Source: an uncultured Cetobacterium sp.
GTDB lineage: Bacteria; Fusobacteriota; Fusobacteriia; Fusobacteriales; Fusobacteriaceae
Assembly: GCF_947072685.1 (NCBI RefSeq)
Contig: NZ_CAMTIK010000001.1
Span: 1 to 64,000 of the forward strand
DNA length: 64,000 nt
Reading direction: 5' to 3'
In this document: positions 9,120-17,503 of the stretch, in pieces
Position numbering within the stretch: the stretch's first letter is position 1
Layout of the letters: the number at the start of each line of letters is the position of its first letter
Notes under the pieces: generated by a model
Told to the model about the DNA's origin: nothing
Seen by the model: only the letters and a program-made list of their open reading frames with translations
Database searches by the model: none
Program-made: the position numbers and the translations under genes

Positions 9120-9833
9120 CTATATTTCCAGTAACGACAAGAAGAGATAGGTTATTCCCATTCCTAGCACCGCTCCTATTATCGTTTCTAAAACTGTATG
9201 TATTTTTCCTTCAACCCTCGATTGTAAAACTAAAATCAGCAGAAAAAGCGAGAGATAAAAGATTCTCACATCATCTGTCAAAAAAAATATCCCGGTAAAA
9301 AGAGCTCCTCCAAGTGCACTATGCCCACTTGGTATCCCGCCTCTTAGAGGTGTTCCCTTTCTAAAAAAACTCTTTATTCCTATAACTAAAACCACTAAAA
9401 ATATAAGTATAAACACTATCACATTTGCATATGAACCCTTTAAAAGTTCAAAAAACTTATCAAACTCACCTGCAACCCTTTTATGAAAAACAAGATATCC
9501 CACAATCAGTGCATTTGTGGCAGCTATAAAAACTGCTCCAGCTCCCACATCTTTTGCCCTTTTTGCCAAGATATTATATCCCGGAGACATCAAGTCCACA
9601 CAACTCTCTATAGCTGTATTCAGGAGCTCCGCAACCAGTACAAACGACATACTTATCGAAAGTGCAATCAGCTCCATTCTGCTGACACCTAAAAATATTG
9701 CAATCATCAGAACAAGTATCGTTGAAAAAGCGTGAAACTTCATATTTCTTTCCGTTCTTATCGTTTCAATAATTCCCTCTATCGCTACATTAAAACTTTG
9801 AGTTATATCCTGTTTCCCCTTTTTTTCCTCCAT
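9120..9833 (-). CDS. DgkA-type lipid kinase fused to PAP2 phosphatase domain
   Basis: N-terminus 'VAELLNTAIESCVDLMSPGYNILAKRAKDVGAGAV' (DgkA family); C-terminus 'PSGHSALGGALF...SRVEGKIHTVLETIIGAVLG' (PAP2). Confidence 0.88.
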   Translation of the reverse strand: MEEKKGKQDITQSFNVAIEGIIETIRTERNMKFHAFSTILVLMIAIFLGVSRMELIALSISMSFVLVAELLNTAIESCVDLMSPGYNILAKRAKDVGAGAVFIAATNALIVGYLVFHKRVAGEFDKFFELLKGSYANVIVFILIFLVVLVIGIKSFFRKGTPLRGGIPSGHSALGGALFTGIFFLTDDVRIFYLSLFLLILVLQSRVEGKIHTVLETIIGAVLGMGITYLFLSLLEI

Positions 9834-9841
9834 AGCCCCTC

Positions 9842-10306
9842 CTAGTCTCTTGTGTGTCCAAATTTTGCTAGAATCTCTTCCTCTCTGGCTCTCATCTCTT
9901 TTTTATCCTCTTCATCTATGTGGTCATAACCTAATAGATGTAGCATCCCGTGAGTTAGAACATAGAAAAACTCTCTTCTAAAAGAGTGGTTATACTCTTT
10001 ACACTGTTCCTCCACCCTTTCTAAAGAGATTATTATATCCCCTAAAGTGTCGTATGGTCCTATCATATAGTCCTCTGTTTCATGGTATGCAAACGAAATC
10101 ACATCTGTTGGCTGATCTTTATCTCTAAAATCTCTATTTATTCTTTGAATATCCTCATTTCCTACCAAAGCTACCGACATATATACAGGTTTTTCAGATT
10201 CAAACTCATCATTTAAAACCTCACATATATACTCCTGTACCTCATCCTCTTTTAAAAATTCACCGTATCCTTCAATCTCCACTGAAAAATCCAATACTAC
10301 TTCCAT
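9842..10306 (-). CDS. ybeY: Endoribonuclease/rRNA maturation factor YbeY
   Basis: 'HGMLHLLGYDHIDEEDKKEMRAREEEIL', 'DQPTDVISFAYHE'. Confidence 0.95.
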   Translation of the reverse strand: MEVVLDFSVEIEGYGEFLKEDEVQEYICEVLNDEFESEKPVYMSVALVGNEDIQRINRDFRDKDQPTDVISFAYHETEDYMIGPYDTLGDIIISLERVEEQCKEYNHSFRREFFYVLTHGMLHLLGYDHIDEEDKKEMRAREEEILAKFGHTRD

Positions 10307-10331
10307 ATCTATTTACTCCTCACTTCATATA

Positions 10332-12401
10332 TTATTTTTGCCCTGGATACTTAATTCTCACATGGTGTATGCTCATAAGTACCTTCGTAAATGTCTTTAC
10401 TATTATCTCTATCTCTTTAAATGTAAGTGCTGCTTCTGACAGTTGATTCTCCTCTATCTTTGAGTTTATTATTTTACGTAGCATATTCTCTATCGTGATT
10501 GGAGTTTTCTCATCTATCGATCTCACCGCCGCTTCCACAGAATCTGCTAGCATTATAATTGCAGACTCCTTACTTCTGGGTGTGGGACCGCTGTATCTAA
10601 AATCATCTTCAATAACTGTTGGATCCAGCTGTTTAGCTTTGTTGTAAAAATATGCCAGCATAGTTGTTCCCTGATGCTCAAACATGACATCTCTTATCTC
10701 TCTAGGAATTTTATACTCTCTTCCAAGCTCATTTCCATCCTTTGTATGAGACGTTATAATCAAGTTGCTCAAAAATGGTGATATCTTGCTGTGAGGGTTT
10801 TCTCCCCCCTCCTGATTTTCCACATAGAATTTAGGTCTTTTCATCTTTCCTATATCGTGATAGTAAGATGCTACCCTTGCAAATATTGCGTTTGCTCCAA
10901 TCGCCTCAGCTGCCGCCTCCGATAGAGTCGCCACCATCATAGAGTGATGGAACGTTCCCGGAGCTTTCATAGACAGAAGTTTTAGCAATGGATGTGATAG
11001 GTCCCCTAACTCTAGAAGTCTAAACGTTGTCAAAATATTAAATGTTTTTTCAAAATATGGAAGCACAGCTATTGCTAGCATTCCTGATAGAAGACCAGAA
11101 ACCACAATCTCTCCACTTTGAAGAACAACTAAGCTTTGCTCTCTTCCTATAAAGTATGTCAAAAGTAAGTACAAGAAAAACTTTGTAACCGCAAGTTTCA
11201 TCCCTAGAGCTATAAGTTCTTGTCTTGTTGTCACCTTTTCTATAAGGTATGTCCCCATTATACATACAAGGGATGTCACAATCACAAATACTGGATCATA
11301 CCCCACAATTGGAAATAGATATGAGATAGCCATCGCCGTTGTAAGAATTGCAAAATCCTTGGCAAACAGTATACACATTAAAAAATACATTGTCTCAAAT
11401 GGAACAAAGTATATGTGATCCAATTTTGTGAATCTAAATGTTAAAAACCCAATTGTATAGATTAAAAATAAACTTCTATACAGATTTTTATTCAATATAT
11501 TTCTTTTAAATTTCGTCACCAAAAGTGGATAGAAAATAACAGTTAGGATTATTGTGTATAAAAGATTTGAGACTGAAAACCCTAAACTTTTCTTATACGT
11601 ATATATCCCCGCTGCTTCCAGCAGTTTTGACTTGCTATCGGTTATTATATCCCCTTTTTTCACCAAAAGTGTCCCAGCTTTAATATCTAAAATTTGATCG
11701 TCAATTTGAGATATCTTTTCAGCTATCGAGTTTTTAGTCTTTGTCTCATCGTAGATATAGTTAGCTGTTAAGAAGTTTTCTACAATCCTCTTATCAAAAT
11801 CTGTTAACTCTGCAAAAGCTTCATCATTCGGAGGTGAAATAGTCAAAATTCCCTTCTCCCTAATTATTCCTGTGGCGTAAGCTTTCGTTAAAAATCCAAT
11901 AACTCTCTCTTTGGTCTCAAGTAGCTCCTTTTTATTTAGCTGTGTCAGTCCCCCTATCAGTTTAGGAGGCAGAGGTTTTCCTATAACATCCTCTATTCTA
12001 TCCAGATAGAGTTTGTTTTTCTTAAAGTTTTTCTTCAACACCTCATCAAACAGGTATTCAGCCGCTGAGATATATACAGTTCCAGCTTGCGGAACATATA
12101 TATACTCCTTTTTAGAGCCCTCCATCAGATTTTTTATAATATCCTGCTTTTTATCCTTATCATTAAAAAGTACACTCTTCGGTGCATATATATCGTTGAT
12201 TGCCACATCCCCGATATCATACTTCTGTTCATTGATTATATATCCGCCCTTTGAACTAATAACTATAGCCATTATCATCAAAATCAGATAGAATATCTTC
12301 TCTCTCAGATGATGATCTTTAGTGTATAATTCAGCATCGTCTGAGTTTTTCTTATTCAGTTTAAAAGTTAAACTTAGACCAAACAGCTCAATTTTTTTCA
12401 T
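10332..12401 (-). CDS. pgpH: 7TM-HD membrane phosphohydrolase (PgpH/YqfF family)
   Basis: 7TM region then HD domain 'PGTFHHSMMVATLSEAAAEAIGANAIFARVASYYHDIGKMKRPKFY'. Confidence 0.92.
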   Translation of the reverse strand: MKKIELFGLSLTFKLNKKNSDDAELYTKDHHLREKIFYLILMIMAIVISSKGGYIINEQKYDIGDVAINDIYAPKSVLFNDKDKKQDIIKNLMEGSKKEYIYVPQAGTVYISAAEYLFDEVLKKNFKKNKLYLDRIEDVIGKPLPPKLIGGLTQLNKKELLETKERVIGFLTKAYATGIIREKGILTISPPNDEAFAELTDFDKRIVENFLTANYIYDETKTKNSIAEKISQIDDQILDIKAGTLLVKKGDIITDSKSKLLEAAGIYTYKKSLGFSVSNLLYTIILTVIFYPLLVTKFKRNILNKNLYRSLFLIYTIGFLTFRFTKLDHIYFVPFETMYFLMCILFAKDFAILTTAMAISYLFPIVGYDPVFVIVTSLVCIMGTYLIEKVTTRQELIALGMKLAVTKFFLYLLLTYFIGREQSLVVLQSGEIVVSGLLSGMLAIAVLPYFEKTFNILTTFRLLELGDLSHPLLKLLSMKAPGTFHHSMMVATLSEAAAEAIGANAIFARVASYYHDIGKMKRPKFYVENQEGGENPHSKISPFLSNLIITSHTKDGNELGREYKIPREIRDVMFEHQGTTMLAYFYNKAKQLDPTVIEDDFRYSGPTPRSKESAIIMLADSVEAAVRSIDEKTPITIENMLRKIINSKIEENQLSEAALTFKEIEIIVKTFTKVLMSIHHVRIKYPGQK

Positions 12402-12415
12402 ATTAGTTGCTCCTT

Positions 12416-14878
12416 TTAAGTTTTGGAAATATCTTTTAGTACCTCTTCCTTTGTCAAAATTTTTACATTTTTTGTAGGGATAGCCTCTTTAAAATATTTT
12501 CCATAGCTCTTCGTAATCACTCTATTATCCAATATTGTAACTATGCCTCTATCACTTTTACTTCTTATCAATCTTCCGATTCCTTGTTTAAACTTTATCA
12601 CAGATTCTGGTATCTGATACTCCACAAAAGCATTTTTATTTTGCTGTGTTATACTCTCTATAATCGCTTCTGTTACAGGGTCACTCGGCACTTTAAATGG
12701 GAGCTTCACTATTATTACAGAGCTGAGCTGATCCCCTTTTATATCCACACCCTCCCAAAATGAATCGGTTCCAAATAAAACAGGATTTTTTACTGTTTTA
12801 TAGGTGTTTACAAGTTGAGATCTCGGAGCTTGCCCTTGAATCAGAAGGTTTAATCCAGCTTCTTCCAGTTCATCTTTTATCATATAGTAGATGTAGTTTA
12901 ATGTTGAATAGGAAGTGAATAGTATAAAACATTTTCCAGAAGTTTTCAAGATTAAATCTTTTAAGAAAACTCTGATGCTATCTATAAATTTAGGATCACT
13001 TGGATTCAATAGATCTTTAGGAAGATATACCGTCATCTGATTGTTATAATCAAATGGGGAATGAATCACTTTTTCCAAAGTCTTCTCCTTTAGCCCGATA
13101 CTCTCTTTGAAGTAGTTAAAATCATTTCCTATAGCGATAGTTGCCGATGTGAACACCATCTGCTTCAAATTGCTATACAGGTTTTTATCCAACTCTCCAT
13201 CAATTTTTAGTGGAGTTGCCACCAGCTTCGAGTTACTTTTTTTTCCGTTTACTTCCACCCAGTATATAAACTTCTCATCCTCTAAACTTGTTATAAATTT
13301 AAGATTTTCAAAAAAACCTTCAAGCCTGTCTACATATCTTGAGAAATCACTCATATATCCCTCTTTATCCTCTAAATCTTTTAACTTCCCTAAAATACTT
13401 TTAACTTTTTTTAGGTATGAGGAGATATCCGCTATGAACTCATCCTTTAAGTTATCCAGCTGTGCATAGTATTTAGCTCTTTCAAACTCACCTTTTTTCA
13501 ATCTATATGTTATACTTGTCATCTGCCCCTTAGAAAAAGCATCTATTAAAAAATTAAAATATGCTCTTCCAGAACTTAAAAGATTTCTATGTCTCAACTT
13601 AATATCGTTCTCTAAATCTCTTTCAATTCCTTTTTTTCCATCAAAATCCGTATGTTTCAAATATCCTATAAATACATCTAAACTTCCCGTTCCTCTTTTT
13701 TTAGATTTTTCTAAAGTGTAGATTTGATTCATAGTCTTTGTGAATCCGTATTTGGAAACCTCATAAGAGAAATAGTCCCTTGCTACCTTTTCCACGTTGT
13801 GAGCCTCATCGAAAACAACCAGCTCATATTCTGGAAGGATTGAGTACTCAGTGTTAAAGCCTATCTCCTTTCTTATAGCCAGATCTGAAAAGTACATATG
13901 ATGATTTGTTATCAAAATATCCGCTTTTTTCTTCTCATCTCTTGCTTTTAAAAAGAAACACTCCGCTTTAAAAGAACATTTAGCTCCTGCACACATATCG
14001 GCTTCACTTTGGAAATGCTCCCAGATGCTGTAATCTACCTCAAATGGAAGTTCTGCCTTATCTCCTGTATCAGTTTTACCTCCCCATCTCACAACCTCTT
14101 TAAACTGACTCTTCTGGCTCTGACTAAACTCTTCAAAATCTACAATATCCCCTGTTGCCACATTGCTCAATTTTCTATTGCAAAGATAGTTTCCTCTTCC
14201 TTTCACTAAAATATAGCTAAAATCTCCCTCTATAACCTTTTTAGCTATTGGAATATCCTTGTTTAGAAGTTGTTCCTGCAAATTTATAGTATTTGTTGTG
14301 ATAACAACTCTTTTCTTATTTTTTATGCTCCACTCAATGGCAGGAATAAGATACCCTAGAGTTTTACCAGTTCCTGTTCCAGCCTCAACTATAACTTTAG
14401 TTTCGGTATTTAACCCCTGCTCTATAATCTGTGCCATCTCCAACTGCTCATTTCTATATTCAAACTCCTTAAAAACACCCGCTAGAAGTCCATTTTTTTC
14501 AAAATATGGTTTTATATCTATCGCAATATTTTTCTTTAAACTCAACTCCACTATCACATAGATATCGCTGGCATCATTGTTTATAATATATGAAGCCCCA
14601 TCGAGTCTGTTGGAGTACAGTGCTGCTATCTCTACATCTGGATCCGAAGGATATAGGTGCCCAGAAGGATGGTTGTGTATGATAACTTCCCCTTTCTTCA
14701 TCGCTCTTAGAATTGCCGGAACCGAGTATCTATTTCCTCTTGCTAAAACCTCTATCTCCGTAACCACTCCGTTTTCATCGGGAATCCCTCTAAAAAAAAC
14801 CTCATTTCCATCGGCTTCTTCTATCTCTAATTGAATCTTTTCCCTTGCTTCCGAAGATATTTTTTCCTCTATATTCAT
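12416..14878 (-). CDS. DinG/XPD-type helicase with N-terminal JAB/RadC-like (MPN+) domain
   Basis: 'EAGTGTGKTLGYLIPA', 'VVFDEAHNVEK', four Cys (YLCNRK...CAGAKCSFKAEC), 'QGIGRLIRSKSDRG'; N-terminal 'VIIHNHPSGHLYPSDPDVE'. Confidence 0.88.
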   Translation of the reverse strand: MNIEEKISSEAREKIQLEIEEADGNEVFFRGIPDENGVVTEIEVLARGNRYSVPAILRAMKKGEVIIHNHPSGHLYPSDPDVEIAALYSNRLDGASYIINNDASDIYVIVELSLKKNIAIDIKPYFEKNGLLAGVFKEFEYRNEQLEMAQIIEQGLNTETKVIVEAGTGTGKTLGYLIPAIEWSIKNKKRVVITTNTINLQEQLLNKDIPIAKKVIEGDFSYILVKGRGNYLCNRKLSNVATGDIVDFEEFSQSQKSQFKEVVRWGGKTDTGDKAELPFEVDYSIWEHFQSEADMCAGAKCSFKAECFFLKARDEKKKADILITNHHMYFSDLAIRKEIGFNTEYSILPEYELVVFDEAHNVEKVARDYFSYEVSKYGFTKTMNQIYTLEKSKKRGTGSLDVFIGYLKHTDFDGKKGIERDLENDIKLRHRNLLSSGRAYFNFLIDAFSKGQMTSITYRLKKGEFERAKYYAQLDNLKDEFIADISSYLKKVKSILGKLKDLEDKEGYMSDFSRYVDRLEGFFENLKFITSLEDEKFIYWVEVNGKKSNSKLVATPLKIDGELDKNLYSNLKQMVFTSATIAIGNDFNYFKESIGLKEKTLEKVIHSPFDYNNQMTVYLPKDLLNPSDPKFIDSIRVFLKDLILKTSGKCFILFTSYSTLNYIYYMIKDELEEAGLNLLIQGQAPRSQLVNTYKTVKNPVLFGTDSFWEGVDIKGDQLSSVIIVKLPFKVPSDPVTEAIIESITQQNKNAFVEYQIPESVIKFKQGIGRLIRSKSDRGIVTILDNRVITKSYGKYFKEAIPTKNVKILTKEEVLKDISKT

Positions 14879-14983
14879 TCTTTCCCTTTCTAAAATTTAA
14901 ATTTTACTACACTAACATAATACTCTTTTTTTGCAAAAATATAAAATATTATTTTTAATTTTTCTTCTTTTTTTATGTTAAAT

Positions 14984-15012
14984 ATGATAAAATATACTTG
15001 GTCCATTGTAAA
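14984..15012 (-). promoter_or_regulatory. Predicted promoter for the JAB-helicase gene
   Basis: TTTACA - 17 nt - TATCAT on the minus strand. Confidence 0.45.
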
Positions 15013-15080
15013 TATTGTAGTGTCTCTTTTTATGCTTACCTGTCAAATTGAAATACTTACACTGAGTATCGCAATCCATA

Positions 15081-15109
15081 TTGACATAAGTCGTTATTTA
15101 TGTTATTAT
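15081..15109 (+). promoter_or_regulatory. Predicted rpsT promoter
   Basis: TTGACA - 17 nt - TATTAT upstream of rpsT. Confidence 0.7.
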
Positions 15110-15149
15110 GATATGAAATTTTATTTAAAATTAAAGGGAGGTTTTTGAT

Positions 15150-15410
15150 TTGGCACATTCAAAATCAGCAAAAAAGAGAGTATTAGTAGCGGAGAGAAAT
15201 AGAGAGAGAAATCAAGCTGTAAAATCTAGAGTAAAAACTATGGTTAAAAAGGTTTTAGTTTCTGTTGAGACTAAAGAGATTGAGGCTGCAAAAGCTGCTT
15301 TATCTATCGCTTACAAAGAGTTAGACAAAGCTGTTTCTAAAGGAATCATAAAGAAAAACACAGTTTCTAGAAAGAAAGCTAGATTAGCTGCAAAAGTTAA
15401 CGCTTTATAA
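15150..15410 (+). CDS. rpsT: 30S ribosomal protein S20 (TTG start)
   Basis: 'MAHSKSAKKRVLVAERNRERNQAVKSRVKTMVKK'; RBS GGGAGG upstream of a TTG. Confidence 0.95.
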   Translation: MAHSKSAKKRVLVAERNRERNQAVKSRVKTMVKKVLVSVETKEIEAAKAALSIAYKELDKAVSKGIIKKNTVSRKKARLAAKVNAL

Positions 15411-15424
15411 TTAACGCTATGAAA

Positions 15425-15455
15425 ATAAAACTGGGGATATCCCCAGTTTTATTTT
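15425..15455 (+). terminator. rpsT intrinsic terminator
   Basis: AAAACTGGGGATATCCCCAGTTTTATTTTATTTTT. Confidence 0.9.
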
Positions 15456-15484
15456 ATTTTTGTATATTTTTTTAGGAGGATGAA

Positions 15485-15991
15485 ATGATCAAACTTATTG
15501 TTTTAGATGTTGACGGAACTCTCACAGATGGTAAACTCTATGTTTCAAACAGCGGGGACGAGATGAAAGCTTTCAATGTCAAAGATGGCCTTGGTATCAC
15601 TCAAGCTATCTCTTTAGGAAAAGAGGTCGCCATAATAACTGGAAAGACCTCTCAAATCGTGACTAAAAGATCTTCGGAGCTAGGTATAAAAGAGATCCAT
15701 CAAGGTATCAAAGATAAAATAGGAACTTTAGAATCAATTTTAAAAAAATATGATATCGACTATTCCAATGTTGCCTATATGGGAGATGATCTCATAGATT
15801 TAGCTGTCATGAAAAAATGTAAGCTTGCAGGCTCTCCAAAAGATGCTGTCGAAGAGATTTTAAACATCTCGGACTTCGTATCCGCTAAAAATGGTGGAGA
15901 TGGAGCTGTCAGAGAGTTCATTGAATATATATTAAAAAAAGAAAACTTATGGGATAACGTTATCAATCATTTTGTTCCGACTGAGCAATAA
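15485..15991 (+). CDS. HAD phosphatase, KdsC/YrbI family
   Basis: 'IKLIVLDVDGTLTDGKLYVSNSGDEMKAFNVKDGLGI', 'YMGDDLIDLAVM'. Confidence 0.88.
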   Translation: MIKLIVLDVDGTLTDGKLYVSNSGDEMKAFNVKDGLGITQAISLGKEVAIITGKTSQIVTKRSSELGIKEIHQGIKDKIGTLESILKKYDIDYSNVAYMGDDLIDLAVMKKCKLAGSPKDAVEEILNISDFVSAKNGGDGAVREFIEYILKKENLWDNVINHFVPTEQ

Positions 15992-17063
15992 ATATACTGC
16001 ATAGATAGGAAGTTATTGGAACAGCGACCAAAATACCTATACTTCCTGCAAAAGCTCGAACTATATCGGCTGCTACAGACTCAAAATTTAAAATTCTTAT
16101 CAGTGGAAATTGTTCCTTCTGAAGATAGATAAATAGAGTCGAAAGAATCCCACTTCCTATATATGCCAGTATCAGTGTATTCACCATCGTTCCTATTATA
16201 TCACTTCCTATTCTCATTCCCGAACTAAACATCTCATGCTTTGTTATCGTGATATCTCTTTCTTTTAGCTCTGTTAAAGCTGATGAGATAGACATAGACA
16301 CATCCATCACCGCACCCATACTTCCAAGTATCACTCCCGCCGAGATTATCTCTTTGACTTTTATCCCTTTTAAAAGATTTGAATAGTTTAAGGCCTCAAC
16401 CGAAACAAATCCAGTCATAGCCATCTTGTATGAAAAATACATCGAAAGAAGACCCGCAAATACAACTCCTGCCACCGCTCCTATTATAGCTACCATCCCC
16501 TTTTTAGAGAATCCTGTTGTCAAAAGTATTGTAATTGTTGAACACAGCAGAGCACAGAGAGTGGAAACCAGTATCGGAGAATACCCCACAGCTATAGCTG
16601 GTAAAAATATATTGTAAATAATTCCTATAACTATAACTAGTGACAATAGAGCTTTCACACCTTTTAATCTGGCTACCAGTATTGTAAACGCCATAAAAAT
16701 CGCTACAATCATCAAAATTGAGTTTCTCTTATCTATATCGACTATGTAGTAGATATTTTTCTCTCCTTCCACAGCGTCCTTGTAAAGCACTACATTTTGA
16801 TTGTCTCGAATGTAGATGTTGTAGGCCTCCTCCACATATATAGGGGACTGAACAGTCACACTTTGTCCTCTGTCCTCACCTTCTAAAATCTTAACACTGT
16901 ATTCTCTTGTCTCTTTTATTCCATCCTCTTGATCACTTCTGTCTTTAATAACACTTTCAAGGTAGAGAATCTTTCCTTTGATATACTCCTCTTGAGTTCT
17001 TTCATCTTCAGTAAAACTTAAAACAGACAGGATTAAAAATAGTAGAATAGTAATTTTTTTCAT
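15963..17063 (-). CDS. YibE/F family membrane protein
   Basis: 'LKGVKALLSLVIVIGIIYNIFLPAI', 'ILGSMGAVMDVSMSISSALTEL'. Confidence 0.85.
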   Translation of the reverse strand: MKKITILLFLILSVLSFTEDERTQEEYIKGKILYLESVIKDRSDQEDGIKETREYSVKILEGEDRGQSVTVQSPIYVEEAYNIYIRDNQNVVLYKDAVEGEKNIYYIVDIDKRNSILMIVAIFMAFTILVARLKGVKALLSLVIVIGIIYNIFLPAIAVGYSPILVSTLCALLCSTITILLTTGFSKKGMVAIIGAVAGVVFAGLLSMYFSYKMAMTGFVSVEALNYSNLLKGIKVKEIISAGVILGSMGAVMDVSMSISSALTELKERDITITKHEMFSSGMRIGSDIIGTMVNTLILAYIGSGILSTLFIYLQKEQFPLIRILNFESVAADIVRAFAGSIGILVAVPITSYLCSIFIAQSEQND

Positions 17064-17096
17064 ATCTCCTCCATATGTTTTTCCAGTATTTTTGGT

Positions 17097-17128
17097 AAAA
17101 AAAAACGAGGAAGAATCCTCGTTTCAAT
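17097..17128 (-). terminator. rpsO intrinsic terminator
   Basis: Minus strand GAAACGAGGATTCTTCCTCGTTTTTTTTT. Confidence 0.88.
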
Positions 17129-17130
17129 TA

Positions 17131-17391
17131 TTACTTTCTGATTCCTAACTTAGCTATAAGAGCTCTGTATCCTTCGATATCTTTGTTAGTTAAGTAGCTT
17201 AAAAGTCTCTTTCTTTTTCCAACCATTTTAAGTAATCCTAATCTTGAGTGGAAATCTTTCTTGTGAGTTCTTAAGTGGTTTGTTAAGTGGTTAATTTGTG
17301 CTGTTAAGATTGCGATTTGAACCTCTGTAGATCCTGTATCTTTTGCATCTTTTCCAAAAGCAGTTATTATTTCTGGTTTGTTAATAGCCAT
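17131..17391 (-). CDS. rpsO: 30S ribosomal protein S15
   Basis: '[49 protein letters not shown]'. Confidence 0.97.
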   Translation of the reverse strand: MAINKPEIITAFGKDAKDTGSTEVQIAILTAQINHLTNHLRTHKKDFHSRLGLLKMVGKRKRLLSYLTNKDIEGYRALIAKLGIRK

Positions 17392-17420
17392 TGTATTCCT
17401 CCTGAATATTTAATATCTGG

Positions 17421-17455
17421 GCCAAGGTTTACGTAGCTTACTCGTAAATCCTAGC
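17421..17455 (-). promoter_or_regulatory. Structured rpsO mRNA leader, candidate S15 autoregulatory element
   Basis: Minus strand GCTAGGATTTACG-AGTAAGCTA-CGTAAACCTTGGC inverted repeat between promoter and RBS. Confidence 0.5.
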
Positions 17456-17468
17456 AAAGATTAAGTTC

Positions 17469-17497
17469 ATTATAGCATGTTTTATCATTTTGGTAAA
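17469..17497 (-). promoter_or_regulatory. rpsO promoter
   Basis: TTTACC - 17 nt - TATAAT on the minus strand. Confidence 0.7.
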
Positions 17498-17503
17498 GTT
17501 TTT

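Noticed and set aside
14500-14878. Separate radC gene
   Set aside because: The JAB region is in frame and continuous with the helicase; no stop or internal RBS separates them.
15000-15080. Possible sRNA in the dinG-rpsT intergenic region
   Set aside because: Less AT-rich than its surroundings but with no convincing terminator or stable stem; likely promoter DNA for the flanking genes.
15963-15991. 29-bp convergent overlap of KdsC-like and YibE-like genes as a frameshift
   Set aside because: Both C-termini look normal; short convergent overlaps are ordinary in compact genomes.
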